In this document: piece after piece, positions 6,645 to 14,258 of the stretch
Numbering within the stretch: position 1 is the stretch's first letter
Layout: every line of letters begins with the position of its first letter
Source of the DNA: Collinsella sp.
GTDB lineage: Bacteria > Actinomycetota > Coriobacteriia > Coriobacteriales > Coriobacteriaceae
NCBI GenBank assembly: GCA_018376905.1
Contig: JAHAAK010000043.1
Span: forward strand, 1 to 17,030
Reading direction: 5' to 3'
Length of the DNA: 17,030 nt
Translations under genes and position numbers: made by a program
The notes under the pieces: generated by a model
Told to the model about the DNA's origin: nothing
The model's input: the letters and a program-made list of their open reading frames with translations, nothing else
Databases searched by the model: none

Positions 6645-8068
6645 GAATCTGCTTGGTACTCGAGGGTTGTTACCCCTATGTGCACGGCGGCGTATCTACC
6701 TGGATGCATGGTTATATCCAGGCCATGCCTGAGCACGAGTTTGTGCTGTGGGTAATCGGCGCGCATGCTGCCGACCGCGGCAAGTTTGTCTACGAGCTGC
6801 CTGGCAACGTGGTCGAGGTGCACGAGGTGTTCCTGGACGATGCCCTGCGGCTTTCGGGCGAGCAACATGAAGCCAGTTTTAACGATCGTGAGCGCGAGGC
6901 GCTACGCCGTCTGGTGTCGCTCTCCAATCCAGATTGGGACGTGTTATTCGATATCTTCCACCGTCGTCGCGTGCATCCGCTCTCGTTTTTGCAGAGCCGC
7001 ACGTTTATGGATATCTTTCGCGACGTGTGCCTGGCCGAGTATCCCTACACGCCCTTTGCCGATGCATTCCACACCATGCGCTCCATGTTGCTGCCCGTGC
7101 TCTACCTGTTGGGCAGCGAGGTGCCGGTGGCCGATGTGTACCATGCCATCTCGACCGGCTACGGTGGCCTGCTCGCCTGCCTGGGCTCAAGCGTTTCCCG
7201 TGCGCCGGTGCTGCTGACCGAGCATGGCATCTACACCCGCGAGCGTGAGGAAGAGATCATTCGCGCCGATTGGGTGGTGCCGTCGTTTAAGGATCGCTGG
7301 ATTCGCTTTTTCTACCTACTTTCGGAGGAGATCTACCGCCGTGCCTTCCGCGTGACGAGTTTGTTCCATAACGCCCGCAAGACGCAGATCGATATGGGCT
7401 GCGATGCGGACAAATGCATGGTCATCCCCAACGGCATCCAGTTAGACCGCTTTAAGGATATTCCCTTAAAGCCAGATGACGGCTGGGTGGACATTGGCGC
7501 GGTGGTGCGCCTGGCGCCCATCAAGGACGTCAAGACTATGATTTATGCCTTCTTTGAGCTGCACGAGCGCCTGCCCAAGGTGCGCCTGCACATCATGGGC
7601 GGCGTGGACGACGAGGAGTACGGCGCCGAGTGCCACGCGTTGGTCGAAACCCTGGGCGTGCGCGACCTGATCTTTACCGGCCGCGTCAACGTGGTCGAGT
7701 ACATGGAAAAGCTCGACTTTACCATTTTGACGAGCATCTCCGAGGGCCAGCCGCTCAGCGTGCTGGAGTCGCTTGCAGCGCGCCGTCCCTGCGTGACGAC
7801 CGAGGTGGGCTGCTGCCGCGAGCTGCTCGAAGGCGCCCCGGGTGACGACTTTGGCGTGGCGGGTTTTGTGACGCCGCCCATGTATCGCAAGGGCTTGGCC
7901 GATGCCATGGAGCGCATGTGCACAAGCCGCGCCCGTCGTATCGAGATGGGGGAGCGCGGGCAGCGTCGCGTTGCCACGTACTTTTTGCACGAGCAAATGC
8001 TCGCCAACTATCGCGCGCTGTACGACGAGACGGCGCAAGCGTTTGACCTGCCCAGAGAGGGGGAGTAG
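6641..8068 (+). CDS. pelF: PelF-like family 4 glycosyltransferase
   Basis: A cytosolic GT-B retaining glycosyltransferase of 475 residues (P. aeruginosa PelF has 507), expected to polymerise Pel from UDP-activated N-acetylhexosamine. The N-terminus has the acceptor-side signature LEGCYPYVHGGVSTW. In the middle are LLTEHGIYTREREEEI and IPNGIQLDRF, both typical of PelF. The C-terminal donor domain shows the EX7E motif in SEGQPLSVLES (E368 and E376). The start ATG at 6641 overlaps the upstream stop (ATGA), with AAGGAGG at 6624-6630. The gene is intact, unlike pelD and pelA. The downstream neighbour is the PelG transporter, with which PelF is thought to form the synthesis and export complex. Confidence 0.92.
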   Translation: MRICLVLEGCYPYVHGGVSTWMHGYIQAMPEHEFVLWVIGAHAADRGKFVYELPGNVVEVHEVFLDDALRLSGEQHEASFNDREREALRRLVSLSNPDWDVLFDIFHRRRVHPLSFLQSRTFMDIFRDVCLAEYPYTPFADAFHTMRSMLLPVLYLLGSEVPVADVYHAISTGYGGLLACLGSSVSRAPVLLTEHGIYTREREEEIIRADWVVPSFKDRWIRFFYLLSEEIYRRAFRVTSLFHNARKTQIDMGCDADKCMVIPNGIQLDRFKDIPLKPDDGWVDIGAVVRLAPIKDVKTMIYAFFELHERLPKVRLHIMGGVDDEEYGAECHALVETLGVRDLIFTGRVNVVEYMEKLDFTILTSISEGQPLSVLESLAARRPCVTTEVGCCRELLEGAPGDDFGVAGFVTPPMYRKGLADAMERMCTSRARRIEMGERGQRRVATYFLHEQMLANYRALYDETAQAFDLPREGE

Positions 8069-8071
8069 CCG

Positions 8072-9616
8072 GTGGCCGGAATTGGTTTTGAGCTCAAGCG
8101 CCTGTTTAGGCGCAAGGGCCTGTTTGCCACGATGCGCGCCTATGGCTACGCTGGCATTGTGTGCACGGGTCCCATGCTGTTGGGCGTGCTGCTGCAGATG
8201 GGTATCTTGGTGCTGTGCGGTCTGTGGGGTGTGGGCCGTGCCAACCAAGATCTGCTGGTGTGCATGGTGACCTACACACTGCTGGCCTCACTTTTGCTCA
8301 CGAGCTTTTTCTCCATGCCGGTCACGCGCTTTTTGGCTGATATGTTGTTTGCCGAGCGCGAGGATGAGATACTGCCTTCGTTTTGGGGCTCCAACGCCAT
8401 CATGCTCGTTGCGGGCACGGTGCTCTACGGCGTCTTTTTGCTGTTCTCGGGCGCCACGCTGCTGCAGGGGCTGCTGTGCCTGTGGCTGTTCAACATTATG
8501 ATCGTCAACTGGAACGGCATGAGCTACCTCACGGCCATCAAGGATTACCGCGGCATCCTGTGCAGCTTTGCGGCTGCCATTGGCGTGGCGTGCCTGTGCG
8601 CCCTGGCCGCGCTGGCGCTGGGACTGCCGCCGGTCGAGGGCCTGTTGGCGTCAATTGCTCTGGGTTACGGCGTCATGCTCGCCTGGGACGTGGTACTGCT
8701 GTACCGGTATTTTCCTCAGAGCGACCGCAGCCCCTGGCCCTTTTTGCAGTGGCTCGATCAGTTTATGCCGCTGGCGCTCACGGGCCTGTTAACCAATCTG
8801 GGACTCTTTGCGCACCTGGTGATTATTTGGGCCGGTCCTATTGGCGTGCAGGTCAAGGGCTTGTTTTATGGTGCGCCCTACTACGATGTGCCGGCGCTCA
8901 TTGCGTTTTTGACGATCCTGGTCACGACCGTCAACTTTGTGGTCTCGGTCGAGGTCAACTTCTATCCGCGCTACCGCGACTACTACAGCCTGTTCAATGA
9001 CGGCGGCGTGGTAGGCGACATTGTGGTGGCCGAGGAGGAGATGCTCTCCACGCTTAACAGCGAACTGCGCTTTTGTGCGCTCAAGCAGCTGTTTGTGACC
9101 GCGGCGGTCATTTCGCTCGAGACCACGGTGCTGTCGGCCCTACCGTTGGGCTTTAACAACCTTATGCACGGGTATTTTCGCACGCTGTGCGTGGGCTATG
9201 GCCTGTATGCCGTGGGTAATACGGTGATGCTCATCTTGCTGTACTTTACCGACTATAAGGGGGCCGTGCTGGCTTCGGGCCTGTTTGCCGGTGTGGCCGG
9301 GCTGGCGACTGCCGTGTCGTTGCTTTTGCCGCAGCAGTTTTACGGCTTTGGCTTTTTGTTGGGTGCGGCGGTGTTTTTTATCGTGGCGCTGCTGCGGCTC
9401 GATACCTATACCGCCAACTTGCCGTATCGTATCCTGAGCCAGCAGCCCATTGTGGCGACCGACAAAACGGGTTGCTTTACACACCTGGGCCGCTTGCTCG
9501 ACCGTGCCGAGCAGCGCTATGAGGAAGGTCGCCATAAGGGTGAGCCGCATGGTGCGTTTGAGCGCGCAGTAGTTCACGTGTATCGCAACCATTGGGGAGG
9601 TTCTGATGACCGATAG
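8072..9616 (+). CDS. pelG: PelG-like polysaccharide exporter (MOP/MATE-type membrane protein)
   Basis: A polytopic membrane protein of 514 residues. It opens with MAGIGFELKRLF, the characteristic PelG start, followed by about 12 hydrophobic segments (e.g. IVCTGPMLLGVLLQMGILVL and LTGLLTNLGLFAHLVIIW). It is expected to move the growing polymer across the cytoplasmic membrane. The start codon is GTG at 8072, three bases after the pelF stop, with a GAGAGGGGGAG purine run just upstream. P. aeruginosa PelG has 456 residues; here a soluble tail of about 60 residues follows the last membrane helix (DKTGCFTHLGRLL to the end), of unknown role. The 3' end overlaps the next gene by 11 bases. Confidence 0.9.
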   Translation: MAGIGFELKRLFRRKGLFATMRAYGYAGIVCTGPMLLGVLLQMGILVLCGLWGVGRANQDLLVCMVTYTLLASLLLTSFFSMPVTRFLADMLFAEREDEILPSFWGSNAIMLVAGTVLYGVFLLFSGATLLQGLLCLWLFNIMIVNWNGMSYLTAIKDYRGILCSFAAAIGVACLCALAALALGLPPVEGLLASIALGYGVMLAWDVVLLYRYFPQSDRSPWPFLQWLDQFMPLALTGLLTNLGLFAHLVIIWAGPIGVQVKGLFYGAPYYDVPALIAFLTILVTTVNFVVSVEVNFYPRYRDYYSLFNDGGVVGDIVVAEEEMLSTLNSELRFCALKQLFVTAAVISLETTVLSALPLGFNNLMHGYFRTLCVGYGLYAVGNTVMLILLYFTDYKGAVLASGLFAGVAGLATAVSLLLPQQFYGFGFLLGAAVFFIVALLRLDTYTANLPYRILSQQPIVATDKTGCFTHLGRLLDRAEQRYEEGRHKGEPHGAFERAVVHVYRNHWGGSDDR

Positions 9617-11375
9617 AATGATGTCCCGCCGTCGCCTGTTTGAGGCGGCTGCCGGTGCGCTGTTGCTTTCGGGCTGCTCGGTGCAGGAAGACTCCTCGAC
9701 CAAAAAGGTCAAAAAGCAAGACAAGATTAAAAAGGCCGAGGCCTCCGATCAGTCCAAGCATCTTCGCGATAAAGATGAGCTGTACGAGGTCTACGACGAC
9801 TCGGGTATTGTGACCATGTACCTGACGGTCTCACGCGGCAACAGCTCCGAGAACACCGACCACAGCTGGGCCGAGATCAACACGTACTCGGTGTATGACT
9901 ATGCCGACATGGGCGTGACGCGCTATCAGGTTATGGGCCTGCTGCAGCCGGGCGACGAAGACGGCCCGGTGGCCGGCGAGGTTGGCTATGGCGAGGAAGC
10001 GCCCAATGCCACCGTGCAGGTGCGCGGTCAGACATCGAGCATGAACTCGCAAAAGAATTACAAGGTGGAGCTCAAAAAGGGCAAGGGTACCTGGCGCCAA
10101 CAGCGCGCGATTGCGCTCAACAAGCACATGGGCGAGGGTATGCGTTTTCGCAACAAGATGGCCTACGACCTTATCCGCGGGATTCCCCAGATGATGGGCC
10201 TGCGCACGCAGTTTGTGCATCTGTGGGTGTGCGACCAGACCGAAAAGTCCAACGACACCTTTGAGGACTACGGACTGTTTACGCAGGTGGAGCAGCTCAA
10301 CAAGACGGCGCTTAAGGCGCACGGCTTGGATAAGAACGGGCATCTGTATAAGGTGAACAGCTTCGATTTCCATCGCTACGAGGACATCATTAAGCTCGCC
10401 GACGATCCCGACTACAACCAGGCTAAATTTGAGGGCATGCTCGAGATTAAGGGCGATTCGGACCACACCAAGCTCATCGAGATGCTCGACGCGCTCAACG
10501 GCGATTCGCAAAAGATCGACGACGTGCTCGACGCCTACTTTGATACCGAGAACCTGGTCTATTGGCTGGCGTTTCAGATCCTGACGGGCAACTGCGATAC
10601 GCAGAACCGCAACTGCTATCTGTACAGCCCGCTCAACTCTAATACCTGGTACTTTTTAGATTGGGATAACGACGGCATGCTGCGTAAGCTTGAGCTTTCT
10701 CTTACCGGGTTTTCGGACTACGCGAGCTGGGAGCGCGGCGCAAGCAACTACTGGGGTAACGTGCTGTTTAATCGTGCGCTGCGCAGCAAGGCGTTTCGCA
10801 GTGAGCTCGATCGCGCCGTCAAGGACCTGCGCTCGTATATGACCGAGGCACGCCTGGGCAAGATGATCAAGCACTACCGCGATGTGACTGAATCCCTGGT
10901 CTTTGCTTCGCCCGATATCGACAATCTGCCTGTCACCAAGGACCAATACGAGCAGATCGCCGCGGCGATTCCCTCCGAGATCGAGGAGAACTACAAGAGC
11001 TATCGCGAGAGCTATAAGAAGCCCATGCCGTTCTACATTGGCGTGCCGCAGATCGATAACGGTAAGCTGCGCGTGAATTGGGACGCGTCGTACGACTTTA
11101 AGGCGCGCGACATTCGCTATACCGTGGAGCTTGCGCGCGATTACGCCATTACTGACGTGATCTTTAAGGCCGAGGACGTGCTGCTGCCGGAGGTAACGTG
11201 CGATGCCCCCGATACCGGTCAGTACTTTGTGCGCGTGCGTGCCACCAACTCCGACGGCTATACGCAAGATGCGTTTGACTACTATGTGACCGACGGCGGC
11301 AAGCAGTACGGCATGAAGTGTTTTTACGTGCAGGACGGTGGTAAGGTCGTGGAGGACACGTATGAGGAGGGCTAG
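9606..11375 (+). CDS. CotH-family kinase-like lipoprotein
   Basis: A 589-residue exported protein. The N-terminus has a twin-arginine-like SRRRLFE and a lipobox LLLSGC with C24 as the predicted lipidated cysteine, followed by a lysine- and serine-rich linker (about 25-60). The CotH fold follows: RGQTS with K150 (about 140-150), NKHMGEGMRFRNKMAYDL (172-189), YGLFTQVEQL (222-231), GNCDTQNRNCYLY (328-340) and FLDWDNDG (350-357). The last two fit the asparagine and aspartate metal-site motifs of CotH atypical protein kinases. The C-terminal 100 residues look like a fibronectin-type beta domain (ATNSDGYTQDAF). The likely role is phosphorylation of an extracytoplasmic surface or matrix protein; the substrate is unknown. 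The start ATG at 9606 has GGGGAGG (9594-9600) five bases before and overlaps the end of pelG. The stop overlaps the VTC gene start. Confidence 0.85.
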   Translation: MTDRMMSRRRLFEAAAGALLLSGCSVQEDSSTKKVKKQDKIKKAEASDQSKHLRDKDELYEVYDDSGIVTMYLTVSRGNSSENTDHSWAEINTYSVYDYADMGVTRYQVMGLLQPGDEDGPVAGEVGYGEEAPNATVQVRGQTSSMNSQKNYKVELKKGKGTWRQQRAIALNKHMGEGMRFRNKMAYDLIRGIPQMMGLRTQFVHLWVCDQTEKSNDTFEDYGLFTQVEQLNKTALKAHGLDKNGHLYKVNSFDFHRYEDIIKLADDPDYNQAKFEGMLEIKGDSDHTKLIEMLDALNGDSQKIDDVLDAYFDTENLVYWLAFQILTGNCDTQNRNCYLYSPLNSNTWYFLDWDNDGMLRKLELSLTGFSDYASWERGASNYWGNVLFNRALRSKAFRSELDRAVKDLRSYMTEARLGKMIKHYRDVTESLVFASPDIDNLPVTKDQYEQIAAAIPSEIEENYKSYRESYKKPMPFYIGVPQIDNGKLRVNWDASYDFKARDIRYTVELARDYAITDVIFKAEDVLLPEVTCDAPDTGQYFVRVRATNSDGYTQDAFDYYVTDGGKQYGMKCFYVQDGGKVVEDTYEEG

Positions 11376-12153
11376 CGCGCTGCTCGAGCGCCTGGCGGCA
11401 CCTCCCGCGCGTACCACGCAGGAGCGTTACCGCCACGAGCTCAAGTACCTCATCAACGAGGGCGAGCACGCTGCGCTGGCCTGCCGCATGGCGCCGGTCT
11501 TTAAGCTGGACAAGCATGCGCGGGCGGGCGGTTACACCATTCGCAGCCTGTACTTTGACGACTACTGCAACTCGGCCTACGAGGAAAAAGACGCTGGCAT
11601 TCTGATGCGCAAAAAGTATCGCGTGCGCATCTATAACGGCAGCGACAAGGTGATTAAGCTCGAGCGCAAAAAGAAGTACGGCAGCTGGATCTATAAGGAG
11701 GACGCGCCGCTCACGCGCGGTGAGTTTGAGCAGATCCTGGCCGGCGATTACGACTTTTTGCTGAGGAGTCCCTATCCGCTCTGTCGCGAGTTCTACATCG
11801 AGTGCATCTGCAATATGATGCGCCCGCGTACCATCGTGGACTACGAGCGCGAGCCATGGGTGATGGACGAAGGCACCGTGCGCATCACGTTTGACATGAA
11901 CGTGCGCGCGGCTGTGGGAAGTTTCGATATCTTTGACGCGACCCTGCCCGCGCTGCCCGTGCTGGAGCCCGGCAAGCTGGTGATGGAGGTCAAGTTTACC
12001 GAGTTTTGCCCGCAGCTGGTGCGCGATATGGTACCGCCGGGCGCGGCGGAGCTCACGGCTGTCTCCAAGTACTGCCTGTGCTACGAAAAGACCGCCTACT
12101 TGCGCGGCTTTAACTACTGGGAATCGGATTATGAGAACCGAGGGGATATTTAG
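11362..12153 (+). CDS. VTC-domain polyphosphate polymerase-like protein
   Basis: A 263-residue protein of the VTC domain family, a triphosphate-tunnel fold found in polyphosphate polymerases. Conserved charged strands are visible: RYRHELKYLIN, YTIRSLYFDDYCNSAYEEK, KYRVRIYNG, KLERKKKYG and MEVKFTEFCPQ. They supply the basic and acidic residues that line the tunnel in this family. No signal peptide or membrane helix is seen, so it should act at the inner face of the membrane, probably with the DUF4956 protein encoded three bases downstream. The ATG at 11362 is preferred over an in-frame GTG at 11338, because GGAGG (11351-11355) lies six bases before it. Proven polyphosphate synthesis is known only for some members; involvement in the Pel matrix is inferred from the operon. 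Confidence 0.85.
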   Translation: MRRASALLERLAAPPARTTQERYRHELKYLINEGEHAALACRMAPVFKLDKHARAGGYTIRSLYFDDYCNSAYEEKDAGILMRKKYRVRIYNGSDKVIKLERKKKYGSWIYKEDAPLTRGEFEQILAGDYDFLLRSPYPLCREFYIECICNMMRPRTIVDYEREPWVMDEGTVRITFDMNVRAAVGSFDIFDATLPALPVLEPGKLVMEVKFTEFCPQLVRDMVPPGAAELTAVSKYCLCYEKTAYLRGFNYWESDYENRGDI

Positions 12154-12156
12154 ACC

Positions 12157-12822
12157 ATGAGCACCAGGGACTTTTTTAAGAACTCCGTCTTGGAGGCGTT
12201 TGGCCAGGTCGACCCTGCCAAGATTGGTCTGTCGCTGCTCGTGGCGCTCGCCATGGGCATCCTGATCTATTGCGTGTACAAGCGCTTTTTTACCGGCGTG
12301 GTGTACTCGCGCAGCTTTGCCGTGACGCTCGTGGGCATGTGCGTGCTCACCTGCATGGTCACGCTCGCGATCTCGACGAACGTGGTCATCTCGCTCGGTA
12401 TGGTCGGTGCTCTGTCTATCGTCCGTTACCGTACGGCGGTCAAAGACCCGCTCGACCTGCTGTATCTGTTCTGGGCCATTACCACGGGCATTACGGCGGG
12501 CGCCGGCATGTATGCGCTCGTGGGGCTCACGGCAGTGGTGATCGTGGCGATGATCGCCGGCTTTGCGAGCCATCAGGACAAGGCGCGCGTGTACATGATG
12601 GTGATTCACTATACGGGCCAGACCACCGGCGACGACATTGTGCGTGCCTTTGGCCGCACCAAGTTCACCGTTAAGTCTAAGACCATGCGCGGCGACAAGG
12701 TGGAGATGGCCGTCGAGGTGTTCTCGGACGGCGTGGACATGCCCTATGCCGACGCCATCCGTGCGCTCGACGGCGTGGAGGACCTGACGCTCATCCAATA
12801 CAACGGCGAGTACCACGGCTAA
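12157..12822 (+). CDS. DUF4956 membrane protein
   Basis: A 221-residue protein with about four N-terminal membrane segments (residues about 24-42, 49-70, 72-84 and 105-140) and a C-terminal cytosolic alpha/beta domain of about 85 residues. The motif GALSIVRYRTAVKDPLDLLYLFWAI is split across two adjacent stretches (GALSIVRYRT and KDPLDLLYLFWAI), identifying the DUF4956 family, which also resembles MgtC-type membrane proteins. The function is not established. DUF4956 genes are repeatedly found beside VTC-domain and CotH genes, so a membrane partner or regulator of the VTC enzyme is plausible (inference). It is the last gene of the operon; a hairpin follows at 12837. Confidence 0.85.
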   Translation: MSTRDFFKNSVLEAFGQVDPAKIGLSLLVALAMGILIYCVYKRFFTGVVYSRSFAVTLVGMCVLTCMVTLAISTNVVISLGMVGALSIVRYRTAVKDPLDLLYLFWAITTGITAGAGMYALVGLTAVVIVAMIAGFASHQDKARVYMMVIHYTGQTTGDDIVRAFGRTKFTVKSKTMRGDKVEMAVEVFSDGVDMPYADAIRALDGVEDLTLIQYNGEYHG

Positions 12823-12827
12823 CTTTG

Positions 12828-12851
12828 TTCCGGCGTTCCGGCGTTCCGACG
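12828..12851. repeat. Three tandem 8-mers (TTCCGGCG, TTCCGGCG, TTCCGACG)
   Basis: Two exact copies and one with a single change begin five bases after the DUF4956 stop. The third copy forms the loop side of the hairpin at 12837-12860, so copy number could alter the stem. Confidence 0.8.
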
Positions 12852-12860
12852 AACGCCGGA
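12837..12860 (+). terminator. Hairpin at the end of the pel operon, possible terminator
   Basis: TCCGGCGTTC pairs fully with GAACGCCGGA around a CGAC loop (10-bp stem, 14 bases after the operon's last stop). The position suits a transcription end, but no T-run follows, so it is not a canonical intrinsic terminator. It could stabilise the 3' end of the mRNA, or act with another factor. Confidence 0.5.
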
Positions 12861-13056
12861 CCGCTCGACGCTGCACACGCATCTGCCGGGCGATCTGCCG
12901 CTCAAACCGTCGCTCGCGTACATGAAGTACGCGTCGCTCCTCTTTCGCGGCACCTCGCCACGGCAGCTGCGCGCTCGCTGACGTTTGCTTGACCTGGGCT
13001 GTTGAAATGATCCATGTGGCTCGTCCCATTTGCTAAATTTGCCGGTATGGGTTGGG

Positions 13057-13078
13057 TATCATTGTGTAAGCGATTTCA
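13057..13078 (+). promoter_or_regulatory. lacI promoter -10 and LacI-family operator
   Basis: TATCAT (13057-13062) is a plausible -10; no good -35 is visible at the right distance. Directly after it, TGTAAGCGATTTCA (13065-13078) fits the LacI-family operator consensus TGWAANCGNTTNCA at every fixed position. A repressor bound here would cover the transcription start, so negative autoregulation of the lacI gene is likely. Confidence 0.7.
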
Positions 13079-13093
13079 ATGACAGGGGTGCTT

Positions 13094-14074
13094 GTGGTAA
13101 AGATGAAAGATGTGGCCGAGCTGGCGGGCGTTTCGAGCGCCGCCGTCTCGCGCTACCTCAACGGTGGATATATCTCGGCGGACAAGGCCGAGCGCATTAA
13201 GCAGGCGATTGAGCTGACCGGATACGTGCGGTCCAGCCAGGCTCGCGCGCTGCGCACCGGCTCTACCAAGCTCATCGGCGTCATCGTGCCCAAGATCAAC
13301 TCGGAATCCGTGAGCCGCATTACCGCCGGCATCGGCCAGGTGCTCGGTCGTCGTGGCTACCAGATGTTGCTTGCCAATACCGACAATGCCCCCGATCGCG
13401 AGCTCGAATACCTCGATTTATTCCAAAACCACCCGGTCGATGGCATTGTGCTGGTAGCAACCATGATTACCGACGAGCACCGTCGGGCGATTGAATCGTG
13501 CCGTGTGCCCATCGTGCTGATCGGTCAGAATGTTGAGGGCGCGGCGTGCGTCTATCACGACGATTACGAGGCCGCCTTTGAGCTGGGCCATGCGCTTGCG
13601 GGTCGCGTGGACGGCAAGATTGCCTATATTGGAGTTACCGAAGAGGACCGCGCGGCCGGTTATGACCGCCGTCGCGGTTTTGAGGCCGGCTTGCGCGCCG
13701 CGGGTAACCCGCTCGATGCCGCCTTGATTCGCCTGGGCTCGTTTACGCTCGACTCGGGCTATGGTGCGGCGCGTGAACTGCTTTCCGTCGACCCCGATGT
13801 TTCGTTTATCGCGTGCGCGACCGACACCATGGCGGCGGGCGCGCTGCGTGCCATCGATGAGGTTCGCGGCATGGGCGAGGGTATACACCGCGTGAGCGGT
13901 TTTGGCGACAACGCGTTTTTGCGCGCGCTGACGGGCGGCATTCCCACCGTGCATTATGGCTACCTGACCAGTGGCGTCGAGGCGACCAATATGTTGCTCA
14001 ACACGCTCGATGGCGTGGAGGGGGAGAGCGGTCTCAAGACGCTCAAACTCGGCCATCAACTTATGAATGTCTAG
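13094..14074 (+). CDS. LacI-family sucrose-locus repressor (ScrR/SacR-like)
   Basis: A 326-residue transcriptional repressor. The N-terminal helix-turn-helix reads MKDVAELAGVSSAAVSRYLN, followed by a hinge helix region (SSQARALRTGSTKLIGVIVP) and a periplasmic-binding-protein-like ligand domain (from about residue 57 to the end). It should bind the sites at 13065-13078, 14163-14177 and 14189-14203 and release on a sugar signal; sucrose-derived fructose or a phosphorylated sugar is likely given the PTS and GH32 genes beside it, but the effector cannot be read from sequence. GTG at 13094 is chosen because AGGGG (13084-13088) lies five bases upstream. An in-frame ATG at 13079 abuts the operator and has no site. 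Translation could also begin at ATG 13103. Confidence 0.88.
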   Translation: MVKMKDVAELAGVSSAAVSRYLNGGYISADKAERIKQAIELTGYVRSSQARALRTGSTKLIGVIVPKINSESVSRITAGIGQVLGRRGYQMLLANTDNAPDRELEYLDLFQNHPVDGIVLVATMITDEHRRAIESCRVPIVLIGQNVEGAACVYHDDYEAAFELGHALAGRVDGKIAYIGVTEEDRAAGYDRRRGFEAGLRAAGNPLDAALIRLGSFTLDSGYGAARELLSVDPDVSFIACATDTMAAGALRAIDEVRGMGEGIHRVSGFGDNAFLRALTGGIPTVHYGYLTSGVEATNMLLNTLDGVEGESGLKTLKLGHQLMNV

Positions 14075-14162
14075 GCTTTGGGCATGTCTGCCTGCCTTTG
14101 AGGCCCCTGTTTTTGCGGTAAAACTACCATTCGCCGGCTCTTTCCTACCGTTCACCCTACTA

Positions 14163-14203
14163 TGAAAACGATTACAGACATATGAAACTGAAAACGATTA
14201 CAG
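14163..14203 (+). promoter_or_regulatory. Two LacI-family operators upstream of the sucrose PTS gene
   Basis: TGAAAACGATTACAG occurs twice exactly (14163-14177 and 14189-14203), 26 bases apart, and both copies match TGWAANCGNTTNCA. TACTAT at 14158-14163 could be the -10 of the PTS promoter, touching the first operator, but its -35 is not clear. The spacing of about two and a half helical turns puts the two sites on roughly opposite faces of the DNA. Confidence 0.85.
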
Positions 14204-14222
14204 TGTAAGTGTCAAAGGTAGT

Positions 14223-14240
14223 CGGGTGCGCATGCACCCG
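14223..14240 (+). other. Hairpin in the PTS leader, just before the ribosome site
   Basis: CGGGTGC and GCACCCG form a 7-bp stem with a GCAT loop, ending two bases before GGAGG (14243-14247). It may be an mRNA stability or translation-tuning element. There is no T-run, and it does not look like an antiterminator (RAT) target. Confidence 0.6.
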
Positions 14241-14258
14241 TTGGAGGAAAGGGAAGTC

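Larger units (their letters stand above)
12823..13056. other. Intergenic region with hairpins and a possible coding remnant
   Basis: No gene is supported here. Besides the tandem repeat at 12828-12851 and the hairpin at 12837-12860, there is a second hairpin, CGCGTAC-ATGAA-GTACGCG (12915-12933). One + strand frame is open over about 12880-12981 and reads like protein (e.g. LPLKPSLAYMKYASLLFRG), ending in TGA, but it has no start or ribosome site. It may be a gene remnant or part of a dispersed repeat element. A TTGACC at about 12988-12993 has no matching -10. Confidence 0.4.

Noticed and set aside
11164..13029. Long open frame on the - strand (621 codons) opposite the CotH, VTC and DUF4956 genes
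   Set aside because: It runs across three well-supported genes and an intergenic region and its translation is rich in His, Arg and Ala without motifs, as expected of a shadow.
13079..13093. ATG at 13079 as the repressor start
   Set aside because: It adjoins the operator and has no ribosome site, whereas GTG 13094 has AGGGG five bases upstream.
14163..14258. Riboswitch or RAT antiterminator site in the PTS leader
   Set aside because: Only one short hairpin is present, without a terminator or conserved RAT pattern, and LacI operators already explain control.
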